NCBI GenBank assembly: GCA_016712525.1
Contig: JADJQX010000007.1
Location: forward strand, 2,108,001 to 2,172,000
DNA from: Myxococcales bacterium
Lineage (GTDB): Bacteria > Myxococcota_A > Polyangia > Polyangiales > Polyangiaceae
Direction of reading: 5' to 3'
DNA length: 64,000 bases
Part shown: positions 8,198-18,646 of the stretch, piece by piece
How the letters are laid out: every line of letters starts with the position of its first letter
How positions within the stretch are numbered: position 1 is the stretch's first letter
Made by a program: the position numbers and the translations under genes
The notes under the pieces: model-generated
Database searches by the model: none
Told to the model about the DNA's origin: nothing
Seen by the model: the letters and a program-made list of their open reading frames with translations, nothing else

Positions 8198-11005
8198 ATG
8201 AGCGACGAGAGCGCCACGCCGGACCTGACGAAGGGCTACGAACCCCGCGAGGTGGAAGCCCGCTGGTTCAAATTCTGGAATGAATCCGGGGTCTTCCACG
8301 CCTCGGACGACCCGGCCGACGCGCGCCCCGTGTACTGCGTCCCGATGCCCCCGCCCAACGTGACGGGCTCGCTCCACATGGGGCACGCGCTCATGACGAC
8401 CCTCGAGGACGTGCTCGTGCGCAAGAAGCGCATGGACGGCTACAACGTGCTCTACCAGCCCGGCATCGACCACGCCGGCATCGCCACGCAGACCGTGGTC
8501 GAGCGCCAGATCGCGCGCGAGGGCAAGACGCGCTTCGACCTCGGCCGCGAAGAGTTCGAAAAGCGCATTTGGGCGTGGAAGGCCGAGAGCGGCGGGCGCA
8601 TCGCGGAGCAGCAGCGTGTGCTCGGGGCCTCGGCCGACTGGAAGCGCTCCAAGTTCACGATGGACCCCGACCAGAACGTGGCGGTGCGCGAGGCCTTCGT
8701 GCGCCTCTACGAAGAGGGGCTCATCTACCGCGCGACGCGCCTCATCAACTGGGACCCGGTCCTCCAGACGTCGCTCTCGGATCTCGAGGTCGACCACGAG
8801 GAGAACAACGGTGAGCTCTTCGAGTTCGCCTACAAAGTCGACGGAGAAGACGCCGAGATCGTCGTAGCGACGACGCGCCCCGAGACGATGCTCGGCGACA
8901 CCGCGGTGGCCGTGCACCCCGACGATCCGCGCTACACGCACCTCCACGGCAAGAAGCTCGTGCACCCGTTCGTGGACCGCAAGGTCCCCATCGTGACCGA
9001 CTCGATCCTGGTCGACATGAAGTTCGGCACGGGCGCGGTGAAGGTCACGCCCGCGCACGACTTCAACGACTTCGCCACGGGCAAGCGCCACGGGCTCGAG
9101 GAGATCAACATCCTCCACCTCGACGGCACGATGAACGAGGCCGCGGGCCCGTTCGCCGGCCTCCCGCGGGAGCGCGCGCGCACCGCCGTGAAGAAGGCCC
9201 TCGAAGAGAAGGGGCTCACGCGCGGCGCCAAACAACACAGGCTCACGATCCCGAAGAGCCAGCGCTCCGGCACGACGGTGGAGCCCATGCTCTCCACGCA
9301 GTGGTTCGTGAAGATGGAGGGCATGGCCGAGAAGGCGCTCGCCGCCGTGCGCTCGGGCGAGACCAAGATCGTGCCCGAGGAGTGGCAGAAGACCTACGAC
9401 CACTTCCTCGAGAACATCCAGGACTGGTGCATCTCGCGTCAGCTCTGGTGGGGCCATCAGATCCCCGCCTGGCACGGGCCGAACGGCGAGATCCGCGTCG
9501 CGCGCGAGAAGCCCGCCGAGTGCGGCGAAGGGTGGACCCAAGATCCCGACGTGCTCGACACCTGGTTCTCGAGCGCGCTCTGGCCCTTCGCCACGCTTGG
9601 CTGGCCCGAAAACACCAATCTTCTCAAGAAGTTCTACCCTGCGAGTGATCTCGAGACGGGCTACGACATCCTCTTCTTCTGGGTGGCCCGCATGATGATG
9701 TTCGGGATCCACTTCATGGGGCAGCCGCCCTTCAAGCGCGTGCTCCTCCACGGGCTCATCGTCGACGAGACCGGCGACAAGATGAGCAAGGTGAAGGGCA
9801 ACGTCATCGACCCGCTCGACCTCGTGAACGGCGCCACGTTCGACGAGGTCATGGCGAAGACGCTCCCCGGCGCGCCGAAGGACGAGGCCCTCACGAAGTT
9901 CAAGAAGGCGTACCCGTCGTCGGCCACGATGGAGTCGGGCTTCCCCGCGTACGGCGCCGACGCCCTCCGCTTCACGCTCACGACGTTCCCCCCGAGCAAC
10001 AAGCGCATCGCCCTCGCGCCGAAGCGCATCGAGGGCTACCGCCACTTCGTCAACAAGGTCTGGAACGCGACGCGCCTCTCGCTGGAGCTCTTGGGCGAGG
10101 GGTTCTCGGCCGACACGAAGGTCGACGAGGAGCCGTCGTTCTTCGATCGCTGGATCCTCTCGAAGCTCGCGCGCGCCGCCGAGATCGCGCACGCCGGCAT
10201 CGACGCCTTCCGCATCGACGAGGCGACGAACGAGCTCTACCGCTTCTTCTGGTACGACTTCTGCGACTGGTACCTCGAGATCGTGAAGCCGGGCCTCCGC
10301 GCCGCGGGCCCCGGCGAGAAGCTCGCGACGAAGCGCACGCTGCTCACGGTGCTCGAGGCATCGCTGCGCCTCCTCCACCCGATGATGCCGTACGTGACCG
10401 AGGAGCTCTGGCAGCGCCTGCCGATCACGCGCGCGACGAAATCGATCGCGCTCGCGGCGTACCCGCGCGCCGGGAAAGACGCCCACGTCGACGGGGCGAT
10501 CGAGAAGCAAATGGACGTGCTCCAGGCCGTCATCGTCGCGGCGCGCACGATCCGCAGCGAGCACGAGGTTCACCCGGCCGCCGAGGTGAAGCTCGGGCTC
10601 CGCACGCCCTCGGCCGAGCTCCGCGCGCTCTTCACCGAGCGCCTCGACGCGATCCGCGTGCTCGTGAAGACCGACAAGTCCGCGCCCCCCGCGATCGAGC
10701 CCCCGGGAGGCTCGCGCCCCAAGGGCACCATGGTGAGCATCGTCCCCCACGAGCTCGGCACCGTCGAGGTCCTGGTCGATCTCTCCGGCCACGTGACCCA
10801 GGCGAAGGAGAAGGAGCGCATCCTCCGCGAGCAGAAGCGCATCGAGAAGGACCTCGCCGCCATCGCCAAGAAGCTCGGCTCCAAGGGCTTCGCCGACCGC
10901 GCGCCCAAAGAGGTGGTCGAAGAGGCCCACGCCCAGAAGAAGGCCCTCGAGGACGCCCGCGAGCGCCTTTCGGAGGCCCGCGCCCTGGCCGAAGAGCTCG
11001 ACTGA
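8198..11005 (+). CDS. valS: valyl-tRNA synthetase
   Basis: This 935-residue class I aminoacyl-tRNA synthetase charges tRNA(Val). The HIGH motif appears in PNVTGSLHMGHAL near residue 50, with the typical ValRS N-terminus (YEPREVEARWFKFW). A CP1 editing domain follows (TTRPETMLGDTAVAV, GTGAVKVTPAHD). The KMSKS motif is DKMSKVKGNV near residue 530. The C-terminus ends in the ValRS coiled coil (AKEKERILREQKRIEKDL onward). Length fits the bacterial family. An ATG at 8198 starts the protein. An insertion after the KMSKS block (PGAPKDEALTKFKKAYP) is slightly unusual. Confidence 0.97.
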   Translation: MSDESATPDLTKGYEPREVEARWFKFWNESGVFHASDDPADARPVYCVPMPPPNVTGSLHMGHALMTTLEDVLVRKKRMDGYNVLYQPGIDHAGIATQTVVERQIAREGKTRFDLGREEFEKRIWAWKAESGGRIAEQQRVLGASADWKRSKFTMDPDQNVAVREAFVRLYEEGLIYRATRLINWDPVLQTSLSDLEVDHEENNGELFEFAYKVDGEDAEIVVATTRPETMLGDTAVAVHPDDPRYTHLHGKKLVHPFVDRKVPIVTDSILVDMKFGTGAVKVTPAHDFNDFATGKRHGLEEINILHLDGTMNEAAGPFAGLPRERARTAVKKALEEKGLTRGAKQHRLTIPKSQRSGTTVEPMLSTQWFVKMEGMAEKALAAVRSGETKIVPEEWQKTYDHFLENIQDWCISRQLWWGHQIPAWHGPNGEIRVAREKPAECGEGWTQDPDVLDTWFSSALWPFATLGWPENTNLLKKFYPASDLETGYDILFFWVARMMMFGIHFMGQPPFKRVLLHGLIVDETGDKMSKVKGNVIDPLDLVNGATFDEVMAKTLPGAPKDEALTKFKKAYPSSATMESGFPAYGADALRFTLTTFPPSNKRIALAPKRIEGYRHFVNKVWNATRLSLELLGEGFSADTKVDEEPSFFDRWILSKLARAAEIAHAGIDAFRIDEATNELYRFFWYDFCDWYLEIVKPGLRAAGPGEKLATKRTLLTVLEASLRLLHPMMPYVTEELWQRLPITRATKSIALAAYPRAGKDAHVDGAIEKQMDVLQAVIVAARTIRSEHEVHPAAEVKLGLRTPSAELRALFTERLDAIRVLVKTDKSAPPAIEPPGGSRPKGTMVSIVPHELGTVEVLVDLSGHVTQAKEKERILREQKRIEKDLAAIAKKLGSKGFADRAPKEVVEEAHAQKKALEDARERLSEARALAEELD

Positions 11006-11044
11006 CGGAAAAGCACCCGTAACTACATAGAACCATGACACTTT

Positions 11045-11102
11045 TTTGGGCCCGACGGGGCCACGAGCGCCCCGCGCGTGCTTGTGGCCCCTCGGGCCCA
11101 AA
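11045..11102. repeat. long imperfect inverted repeat (hairpin) downstream of valS
   Basis: Arms 11045-11068 and 11080-11102 pair over about 23 bp with one bulged base and one mismatch. Each arm carries TTTGGGCCCGA and GGGGCCAC, with an 11-base loop. A T6 run lies on the 5' side (11042-11047) and no U tract follows the 3' arm. It is therefore not a canonical rho-independent terminator on the plus strand, although it may stabilise or end the valS transcript. Confidence 0.6.
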
Positions 11103-11180
11103 CTTGCTAAGTGCGAGGCTCCTTTGCGGGGTCCCAGCGCTCGGGCGCGCCTCGCTTCTTTCTGCCGAAGACGCGAAACC

Positions 11181-14100
11181 ATGAGCGACGCCGACAACGA
11201 CACGACGCCCGGGCCCACCGACGACACCGCCAACGCCGAGCGTGAGGCTTCGCCGTCCGACGCCGCCAAGGCCGACGCCTCCCCCGCCGACGAGAGCAAG
11301 GGCGAGGGCGCGAAAGAGAGCCCCGACGCCGAAGCTCGCGCGAGCGACCGCACCGAGGGCGAGAGCTCCGAGGACGACGGCCGTGAGGGCACGAAGTCCG
11401 ACGCCCCCGAGGCCGAAGCCAAAGGGGAGACCACGGGCGAAGAGAGCGATGCTGCCGAGGCCAAGGGCGTAGACGGCGACGAGAAGCCCACGAGCGACAA
11501 GAAGGCCGACGGCGACAAGAAGGCCGACGGCGACAAGAAGGCCGACAGCGACAAGAAGGCCGACGGACCGAAGGGCAACCCGCTCGACAAGCGCTCGCTC
11601 GCGATGGCGATCTCGGGCTTCTTGGGCCTCTTCTTCTTGATGGCGAAGAACGCGCAGTGGCGCTTCGGCGTGCCGCTCGGGGTCTTCTTCGCGATCGTCG
11701 CCGCGCTCGGCATCCTCGGGTTCATTGGCTCGTTCGACGACGGCCTCGCCCCCGGCAGCGACGGAGAGGGCCGCGTCGCGCAGCGCACGACCTTCGAGAA
11801 GGTGCTCCCCTCGCTCGGCCTCGTCGTGGGCTCGTTCGTGGGCTTCGCGGCCGCGATCTCGGCGGCGCAGTCGAACCTCTTCGGCATGCCGTGGGCGTGG
11901 GGTCTCGTCGTGACGGTGCTCTTCGTCGCGTTCGTCGCCTCGGTGTTCCGCCTCGGCGTCGCGCTCGGGCCGCTCGCCAAAGACGAGCTCGGAGAAGAGC
12001 GCCCGCTCCTCCGGCGCCACGGCTTCTGGGTGCTGCTCATCGGCGGCGTCCTTTATTTCCCCGCGATGGGCGTGTTCTCGCTCTGGGATCCGTGGGAGAC
12101 GCACTACGGCGAGGTGGCCCGCGAGATCCTCGCGCGGGACGACTGGATCTCGCTCTGGTGGGCGCAAGACGGCTGGTTCTGGTCGAAGCCCATCTTGAAC
12201 TTCTGGGTCCAGGCGCTCGCGATGGGCAGCCTCGGCACGCATTTTCAGCCCGATCAGATGCTGATGAACGGCATAGGGCGGCCCGAGTGGGTCGTGCGCA
12301 CGCCGAACGTGCTCATGACGATCTTGGCCCAGTACGTCATCTACAAGGGCGTCGCGAAGGTCTTCGGGCGGCGCGCGGGCATGCTCGGCGCGTTCGTGCT
12401 CGCGACCATGCCCGACTGGTTCTTCCTCGCGCACCAGACCATGGCCGACATGCCGTTCGTCTCGTCGATGACGGCGGCCATGGGCATGGTGCTGCTCGCC
12501 GCCAGCGCGAAGGACGAAGAGAAGGTCGCGCTCTACGAGGTGACCGCGTTCGGCCGTAAATTCCGCCTCTCCGGCTACCACCTCGCCTTCGGCGCGATCC
12601 TCGTCTGCGCGCTCCCGCAGATCGTGTACCTGCTCACGCGCAACGTCGAGCTCGTGCTCTACGGGTCGGGCCCGAAGGGCTTCCGGTTCCACCTCGACGA
12701 GTTCAAGAGCGGCTCCGCGGGCAACTGCGGTCTGCCCGGGAACGAGGCGTGCCACGCCGCCCTCCCCGCCTCGATCCCCCGTGGCGTCGCCGTCGCGCCG
12801 ACGACCCCGGGCCAAATGGCCGCGCGCTTCTTCGGCGCGATCGAGCCGAGCGTGCAGGGCCTCTTCTGGGCGTTTTTGCTCGGCGGTCTCCTCTACGTGA
12901 ACTGGGGAGAGCGCCGCGTGCGCAGGCTCTACTACATCGGCGCTTGGTTCTTCGCCGCGGTCGCGACCATGGGCAAGGGCCCGGCGGGCATCGTGCTGCC
13001 CGGGGCGTGCGCGGCGCTCTACATCGCCACCAACAAAAAGTGGCAAGAGCTCCTCAAGGTCGAGATCTGGAGCGGCCTCCTCGTGGTCGCGGTCGTGGCG
13101 GCGCCGTGGTTCGTGGCGATGTACATCCGGCACGGCTCGCCGTTCACCGATCGCCTCTTTTTCCACGACATGTTCAACCGCGCGTTTTCGCACGTGCACG
13201 ACACGAACGAGGGCGACGACACGTCGGTGAGGTTCTACCTCTGGCAGCTCGGCTACGCGCTCTTCCCGTGGACGGGCCTCGTGCCGCTCGGCCTCACGTA
13301 CTGGATGCGCAAACCCGACGCGTGGAGCCCTCGCCTCCTCCTCGGCTTCGCGCTCACGCACGCCCGCGAAGGTGAAGGCGTGCTCGACCCGGCGAAGGCC
13401 GAAGAGAAGCAGAAGGGCGACGCGGCGATCTTCCTCGTCATGTGGTTCCTCATTGCGTTCGCGCTCTTCACCTTCATGGGCACGAAGTTCCACCACTACA
13501 TTTTCCCGGCCGTCCCGCCGGCGGCGATGATGGTGGGGGTCGTCCTCGACGACGCGCTCGAGGGCGCGGGCTCGGCCGGCAAGGGGCGCGTCATCCCCTA
13601 CGGCGCGGGCATGATCGTGGGCATGGGGCTCGTCGTGCTCGGCCTCTCGAGGCTCTTCCCGGGCTCGTTCTTCGGCACGAAGCTCGGCGCGCAGCAGACC
13701 GAGCTCGCGGACCCGTCCTTCGCCTTGGGCGCGGGCCTCGTGCTCGCCGGCATCGGCGTGCTCGCGGCGACGGTGAAGCTCCTCGGCGGAGAGCCCGAGA
13801 CGACGAGCGCTCCCCTCCCCGAGGTGAAACGCGTCGAGAGCACGCCGTACCGCGGTGGCCTCGCCCAGACCTCCGGCGCACCGGACGACGAGGGCCGCAC
13901 CCACGAGACGCTCATGCTCGGCGGCGCGGCGGTCGCGGGGGCCATGCTCCTCGTGCTCGTCGGCCGCGATCTCGCGACGAAGCCCCCGGGCTCGGATCAG
14001 CCCGGCGCGATCCGCCTCCTCCAGCTCTTCACGTACAACTACCGCCGCGCCTGGCCCGACAACCTCGACTTCGGCGCCGCGCTGAAGGCGTTCTCGATCG

Positions 14101-14546
14101 TCGCCATCGTCGTGTCGCTGCTCTTCGCCGCGAAGCGCCTGCGCGGGCACGCCGTGGCCATGTTCGCCGCGCTCGGCTTCGTCTTCGCCCTCTGGGGCAA
14201 GGACGTCTACATGGTGAAGACCGCGCCGCACTGGGGCCAGCACGAGGTCATGGAGGCCTACTACCGCGGCCGCCAGAGCGACGCCGAGCCTCTCGTCGCC
14301 TACCAGATGAACTGGAAGGGCGAGAACTTCTACACCGGCAACCGCGTGCCTGCGTTCGTGTCGTCGGGCGCGCCGTTCACGAAGTGGATCAAAGAGCAGC
14401 GCGACAAGGGCGTGAAGGTCATGTTCTTCGTCACCGAGCACGGGCGCGTCGGCGGGCTCCGCAGCGAAGCGGGCGCCACGAAGTACACCGAGGTCACGGA
14501 CAAGAACGTGTGCAACAAGTTCATCCTCGTCCGCGCCGAGTACTAG
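11181..14546 (+). CDS. GT39/ArnT-type membrane glycosyltransferase with charged N-terminal tail
   Basis: The product (about 1121 residues from the ATG at 11181) has a highly charged, probably disordered cytosolic N-terminus of about 130 residues, including four tandem DKKADG-like units. About a dozen or more membrane segments follow. The block SLWDPWETHYGEVAREIL with DWISLWW and WSKPILNFW is the acidic first-loop signature of the GT-C family (PMT/ArnT, GT39), which transfers sugars from polyprenyl phosphate carriers on the outer face of the inner membrane. A further match is GTKFHHYIFPAVPP. Acceptor and sugar are unknown. It is much longer than ArnT (about 550 residues) because of the tail, long loops and an extra C-terminal domain (MVKTAPHWGQHEVMEAYYRG). 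It stands 175 bp after valS. Confidence 0.8.
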   Translation: MSDADNDTTPGPTDDTANAEREASPSDAAKADASPADESKGEGAKESPDAEARASDRTEGESSEDDGREGTKSDAPEAEAKGETTGEESDAAEAKGVDGDEKPTSDKKADGDKKADGDKKADSDKKADGPKGNPLDKRSLAMAISGFLGLFFLMAKNAQWRFGVPLGVFFAIVAALGILGFIGSFDDGLAPGSDGEGRVAQRTTFEKVLPSLGLVVGSFVGFAAAISAAQSNLFGMPWAWGLVVTVLFVAFVASVFRLGVALGPLAKDELGEERPLLRRHGFWVLLIGGVLYFPAMGVFSLWDPWETHYGEVAREILARDDWISLWWAQDGWFWSKPILNFWVQALAMGSLGTHFQPDQMLMNGIGRPEWVVRTPNVLMTILAQYVIYKGVAKVFGRRAGMLGAFVLATMPDWFFLAHQTMADMPFVSSMTAAMGMVLLAASAKDEEKVALYEVTAFGRKFRLSGYHLAFGAILVCALPQIVYLLTRNVELVLYGSGPKGFRFHLDEFKSGSAGNCGLPGNEACHAALPASIPRGVAVAPTTPGQMAARFFGAIEPSVQGLFWAFLLGGLLYVNWGERRVRRLYYIGAWFFAAVATMGKGPAGIVLPGACAALYIATNKKWQELLKVEIWSGLLVVAVVAAPWFVAMYIRHGSPFTDRLFFHDMFNRAFSHVHDTNEGDDTSVRFYLWQLGYALFPWTGLVPLGLTYWMRKPDAWSPRLLLGFALTHAREGEGVLDPAKAEEKQKGDAAIFLVMWFLIAFALFTFMGTKFHHYIFPAVPPAAMMVGVVLDDALEGAGSAGKGRVIPYGAGMIVGMGLVVLGLSRLFPGSFFGTKLGAQQTELADPSFALGAGLVLAGIGVLAATVKLLGGEPETTSAPLPEVKRVESTPYRGGLAQTSGAPDDEGRTHETLMLGGAAVAGAMLLVLVGRDLATKPPGSDQPGAIRLLQLFTYNYRRAWPDNLDFGAALKAFSIVAIVVSLLFAAKRLRGHAVAMFAALGFVFALWGKDVYMVKTAPHWGQHEVMEAYYRGRQSDAEPLVAYQMNWKGENFYTGNRVPAFVSSGAPFTKWIKEQRDKGVKVMFFVTEHGRVGGLRSEAGATKYTEVTDKNVCNKFILVRAEY
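11496..11567 (+). repeat. 18-bp coding tandem repeat (4 copies)
   Basis: Four units of gacaagaaggccgacggc, the third and fourth with small changes at the last codons, encode DKKADG repeats in the cytosolic tail of the GT39-type protein. It is a possible site of copy-number variation. Confidence 0.85.
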
Positions 14547-14601
14547 CGGCTGCGAGGTCGACGATTCGGCGTCGGCCTCGGACCTCCGCGTAGGCCATCC
14601 G

Positions 14602-14627
14602 GGCCCGATCCGCGCGCGGGTCGGGCC
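14602..14627 (+). terminator. hairpin after the glycosyltransferase gene, terminator-like
   Basis: GGCCCGATCC (14602-14611) pairs with GGGTCGGGCC (14618-14627) with one mismatch around a 6-base loop, 55 bp after the stop. No U tract follows, so termination is only plausible. Confidence 0.35.
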
Positions 14628-14766
14628 TCGTCGTGTCGGGCCACGGACTCATCGACGCACCTCATCACAGAGGCGCGTCAACGCCGTCCGCCGCGCAGCT
14701 GCGTCGCGCGCGCGAGCCGCGGCATCCAAGGCATTTTGTGCGCGAAAGGTGCGCCGAAAAATCGCC

Positions 14767-14786
14767 GAATGAACGCCCATTCATTC
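14767..14786. promoter_or_regulatory. TetR/FadR-like operator upstream of acyl-CoA dehydrogenase
   Basis: GAATGAA-N6-TTCATTC is an inverted repeat with perfect 7-bp arms. It is similar to the TGAATGA...TCATTCA operator of Bacillus-type (TetR family) FadR repressors, which respond to long-chain acyl-CoA. It directly abuts a -35-like TTGACG at 14787. It lies in a 389-bp gap (14547-14935) that otherwise holds only a hairpin and the promoter. Confidence 0.55.
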
Positions 14787-14815
14787 TTGACGCACCTGAC
14801 CAAAGGTCCAAGAAT
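14787..14815 (+). promoter_or_regulatory. candidate sigma-70 promoter for acyl-CoA dehydrogenase
   Basis: TTGACG (14787-14792), an exact 17-bp spacer and AAGAAT (14810-14815) lie about 120 bp upstream of the GTG start, immediately next to the inverted repeat at 14767-14786. Confidence 0.45.
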
Positions 14816-14935
14816 CTCCTCGTGTCTGCGCCTCGCGTTCGTCGCGCGCGCCTCACATCCCCCGAAGGCGTCACGAGACCGCGAAGTGCTCGCGCTCGTT
14901 TTTCCCGCCCTCCCTGCCGAACCGAAGGAGCCGCC

Positions 14936-16792
<1,857 letters not shown>

Positions 16793-16823
16793 CCTACCAG
16801 GTCGCGCACGCGGCCTCAGGTGG

Positions 16824-16853
16824 AACGCGGGCTCCTCGAAGGGGCCCGCGTTT
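16824..16853 (+). terminator. rho-independent-type terminator after acyl-CoA dehydrogenase
   Basis: AACGCGGGC (16824-16832) pairs perfectly with GCCCGCGTT (16844-16852) around an 11-base loop, followed by a short T stretch (TTTCGCATTT). It sits between the dehydrogenase stop and the next gene's GTG. Confidence 0.55.
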
Positions 16854-16878
16854 CGCATTTCGGGGTAGGCTACGCCCC

Positions 16879-17784
16879 GTGCGCACGCGAAAAGAAGCCC
16901 TCACGACCTCCCTCGTCGTCGCCCTGCTCGTGGGCGGCTGCGGCGGAAAGATGAGCAAAATCTTAAAGTTGGAGGAGGCTGCCCGAGGCGGGGTCGACGC
17001 CCTCGCGGAGGCATCCCGCGACCTCCCGAGCTGCGGCGCGGTCGACGCCGAGAAGGGGGCCGAGGCCGCGTGCCTCGCGAACCTGGCGAACGCGCTCGGG
17101 TCGAAGTCGGGCTTCCACGCCCAGCCCGCCGACCAAGCGAGCAGCGCCGCCGTGGCCGTGCTCGTCGCGCGGGACGGTCAGGGTTACGCCGTGCCTCGCT
17201 ACGACGCGTGGCTCGATCTGCTGAAGAACGGAAAGGGCGCGGGCGTCGACGCGCTGCGCATGGCGGTGGCGAGCGGCATGGCGAAGGAGGCCGCGATCGT
17301 CGGGCAGAAGACCGAGGACGAGGCCGTCGCGAAGACCATGATGAGGCGCGTCGCGGCGCGCATTCCCGGAGCGTGCCCCACCTACGAGCTGCTCGGGAGC
17401 GGGAAAGACAACTCGAAGCTCGCGCCGGAGCTCCGGGCCGAGCACTCGACGTGCGTGCAGAAGCACCTCTCGCTCCGCGACGGACCCGGCGGGCGTTACG
17501 GCTCGGGAACGTTCCGCGCGGCCGAGGGGGCGATGGCCCTGTGGCGCGAGACCGAGCGCACGCTGCGGCAAGGGCTCGAGCATGCGTCTCCCGAGGCGCG
17601 CGACCGCATCACGAAGGACCTCGCCGTCATCGAGCCGGCCACGCAGCGCATCGGCTTGCGCCGCGACACGTCCACGGTCGCCTCCGACGTGTTCTTGCGC
17701 CTCGGCGAAGCCCACGCCGAGGCGGGCGTGCCGATCGTGCGCGACGCGGGAGCACCGAAGGACGGGAGCGCCGACGCCAAGTGA
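16879..17784 (+). CDS. putative lipoprotein of unknown function
   Basis: The GTG at 16879 gives a 301-residue product whose N-terminus (RTRKEALTTSLVVALLVGGC) is a lipoprotein signal with Cys21. The rest is mostly helical and polar, with Cys pairs (DLPSCGAVDAEKG...AACLANL; GACPTYELL; HSTCVQKH) suited to extracytoplasmic disulfides. No catalytic motif or known domain is visible. A helical-bundle lipoprotein is the most that can be said. It follows a terminator, so it probably has its own promoter, which I could not locate. Confidence 0.65.
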   Translation: MRTRKEALTTSLVVALLVGGCGGKMSKILKLEEAARGGVDALAEASRDLPSCGAVDAEKGAEAACLANLANALGSKSGFHAQPADQASSAAVAVLVARDGQGYAVPRYDAWLDLLKNGKGAGVDALRMAVASGMAKEAAIVGQKTEDEAVAKTMMRRVAARIPGACPTYELLGSGKDNSKLAPELRAEHSTCVQKHLSLRDGPGGRYGSGTFRAAEGAMALWRETERTLRQGLEHASPEARDRITKDLAVIEPATQRIGLRRDTSTVASDVFLRLGEAHAEAGVPIVRDAGAPKDGSADAK

Positions 17785-17920
17785 CGTCGCGAGGGCCGCG
17801 GGCTTCGGTGGGGGCGGAATCGTCCGCGCTGGGCCGAATTTCGCGCGATTTTTTCGGGGGTGACGTCACTTTTCTGCCTCGCTCGCCGAGGGTCGGGGCA
17901 CCTTTCGAGAGGAGGTGCTC

Positions 17921-18592
17921 ATGGGTCGCGCACGAAGCTCTGTGGTGTTGGTCGCCGTCGCCGTGCTCGGTGTCGGTGTGGGTGTGGGGTGCGGGTCCGA
18001 CAACGACATCGCGCCGCTCGTCCCCTCTCCGAAGCCGACCACGACCGGCACCACCACGGGCTCGCCGTCGTCGAGCGCGCCGGACGGGTCCGTACCGACG
18101 CCGACCCCGAGCGGCAGCACGCCCACCGACGGAGGCCCGGGTGGCGACTCGTCCACGCCGCCGGCGGTGAACGCCTTCACGGGCGCGCCCGCCTACGTGG
18201 CGACCCTCGGCCAGAACGCGCGCAAGAACGACCACGGCAACGGCGGCAACCCGGCCAAGCTCGCGTGCCTCACGTGCCACCGCCAAGGAGGCAACGCGCC
18301 GCGCTGGTTCGCCGGCGGCACCGTGTTCACCGAGGCCGCGGGCACCACGCCCGCCGCGCGCGTCGAGATTCGCTTCCGCGACGCCACGGGTAAGGCCGTC
18401 TCGACGTACTCGGACGCCGACGGCAACTTCTACCTGACGCCGAACCAGGCGCAGGGGCTCACCTTCCCGCTCCAGGTCGGCGCGCGCGACGGAACGAACG
18501 TGCGGCCCATGGTGACGATGCTCTCGATGGGCGACTGCTCGTCGTCGGCGTGCCACGGCAACGCCTCGGTCGGCGCCGTCCACGTCCCTTGA
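17921..18592 (+). CDS. haem-motif lipoprotein, CxxCH - beta domain - CX4CH type
   Basis: The 223-residue product starts at an ATG with a strong GGAGG five bases upstream. The signal peptide ends in GVGC (Cys24) and a Thr/Ser/Pro/Gly linker runs to about residue 85. The mature domain has CLTCH (116-120), an AGGTVF strand, a small beta domain (VEIRFRDATGKAV...DADGNFYL) like CNA-B or carboxypeptidase-regulatory folds, and a terminal CSSSACH (206-212, CX4CH). The same order occurs in the lipoproteins at 22173 and 24507, so it is a dispersed paralogue of that operon. The motifs predict two covalent haems, unverified. A strong terminator follows. Confidence 0.75.
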   Translation: MGRARSSVVLVAVAVLGVGVGVGCGSDNDIAPLVPSPKPTTTGTTTGSPSSSAPDGSVPTPTPSGSTPTDGGPGGDSSTPPAVNAFTGAPAYVATLGQNARKNDHGNGGNPAKLACLTCHRQGGNAPRWFAGGTVFTEAAGTTPAARVEIRFRDATGKAVSTYSDADGNFYLTPNQAQGLTFPLQVGARDGTNVRPMVTMLSMGDCSSSACHGNASVGAVHVP

Positions 18593-18602
18593 GGGTGCCC
18601 CG

Positions 18603-18629
18603 ACGGCCGCGCACAACGCGGCCGTTTTT
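18603..18629 (+). terminator. strong rho-independent terminator
   Basis: ACGGCCGCG (18603-18611), loop CACAA, then CGCGGCCGT (18617-18625) with a T5 run form a perfect 9-bp GC-rich stem. It lies 10 bp after the stop of the haem-motif lipoprotein gene, between convergent genes. Confidence 0.85.
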
Positions 18630-18646
18630 GCCGTAGTTTCGGAACT

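Noticed and set aside
8087..12040. Very long minus-strand open frame of 1317 codons
   Set aside because: It is antisense to valS and the glycosyltransferase gene, is rich in Arg/Glu/Leu/Val shadow composition, and shows no domain. High third-position GC keeps such frames open.
10632..14441. Minus-strand open frame of 1269 codons opposite the glycosyltransferase gene
   Set aside because: Composition is His/Glu/Arg-rich shadow of a membrane protein; the plus strand has a clear GT39 reading.
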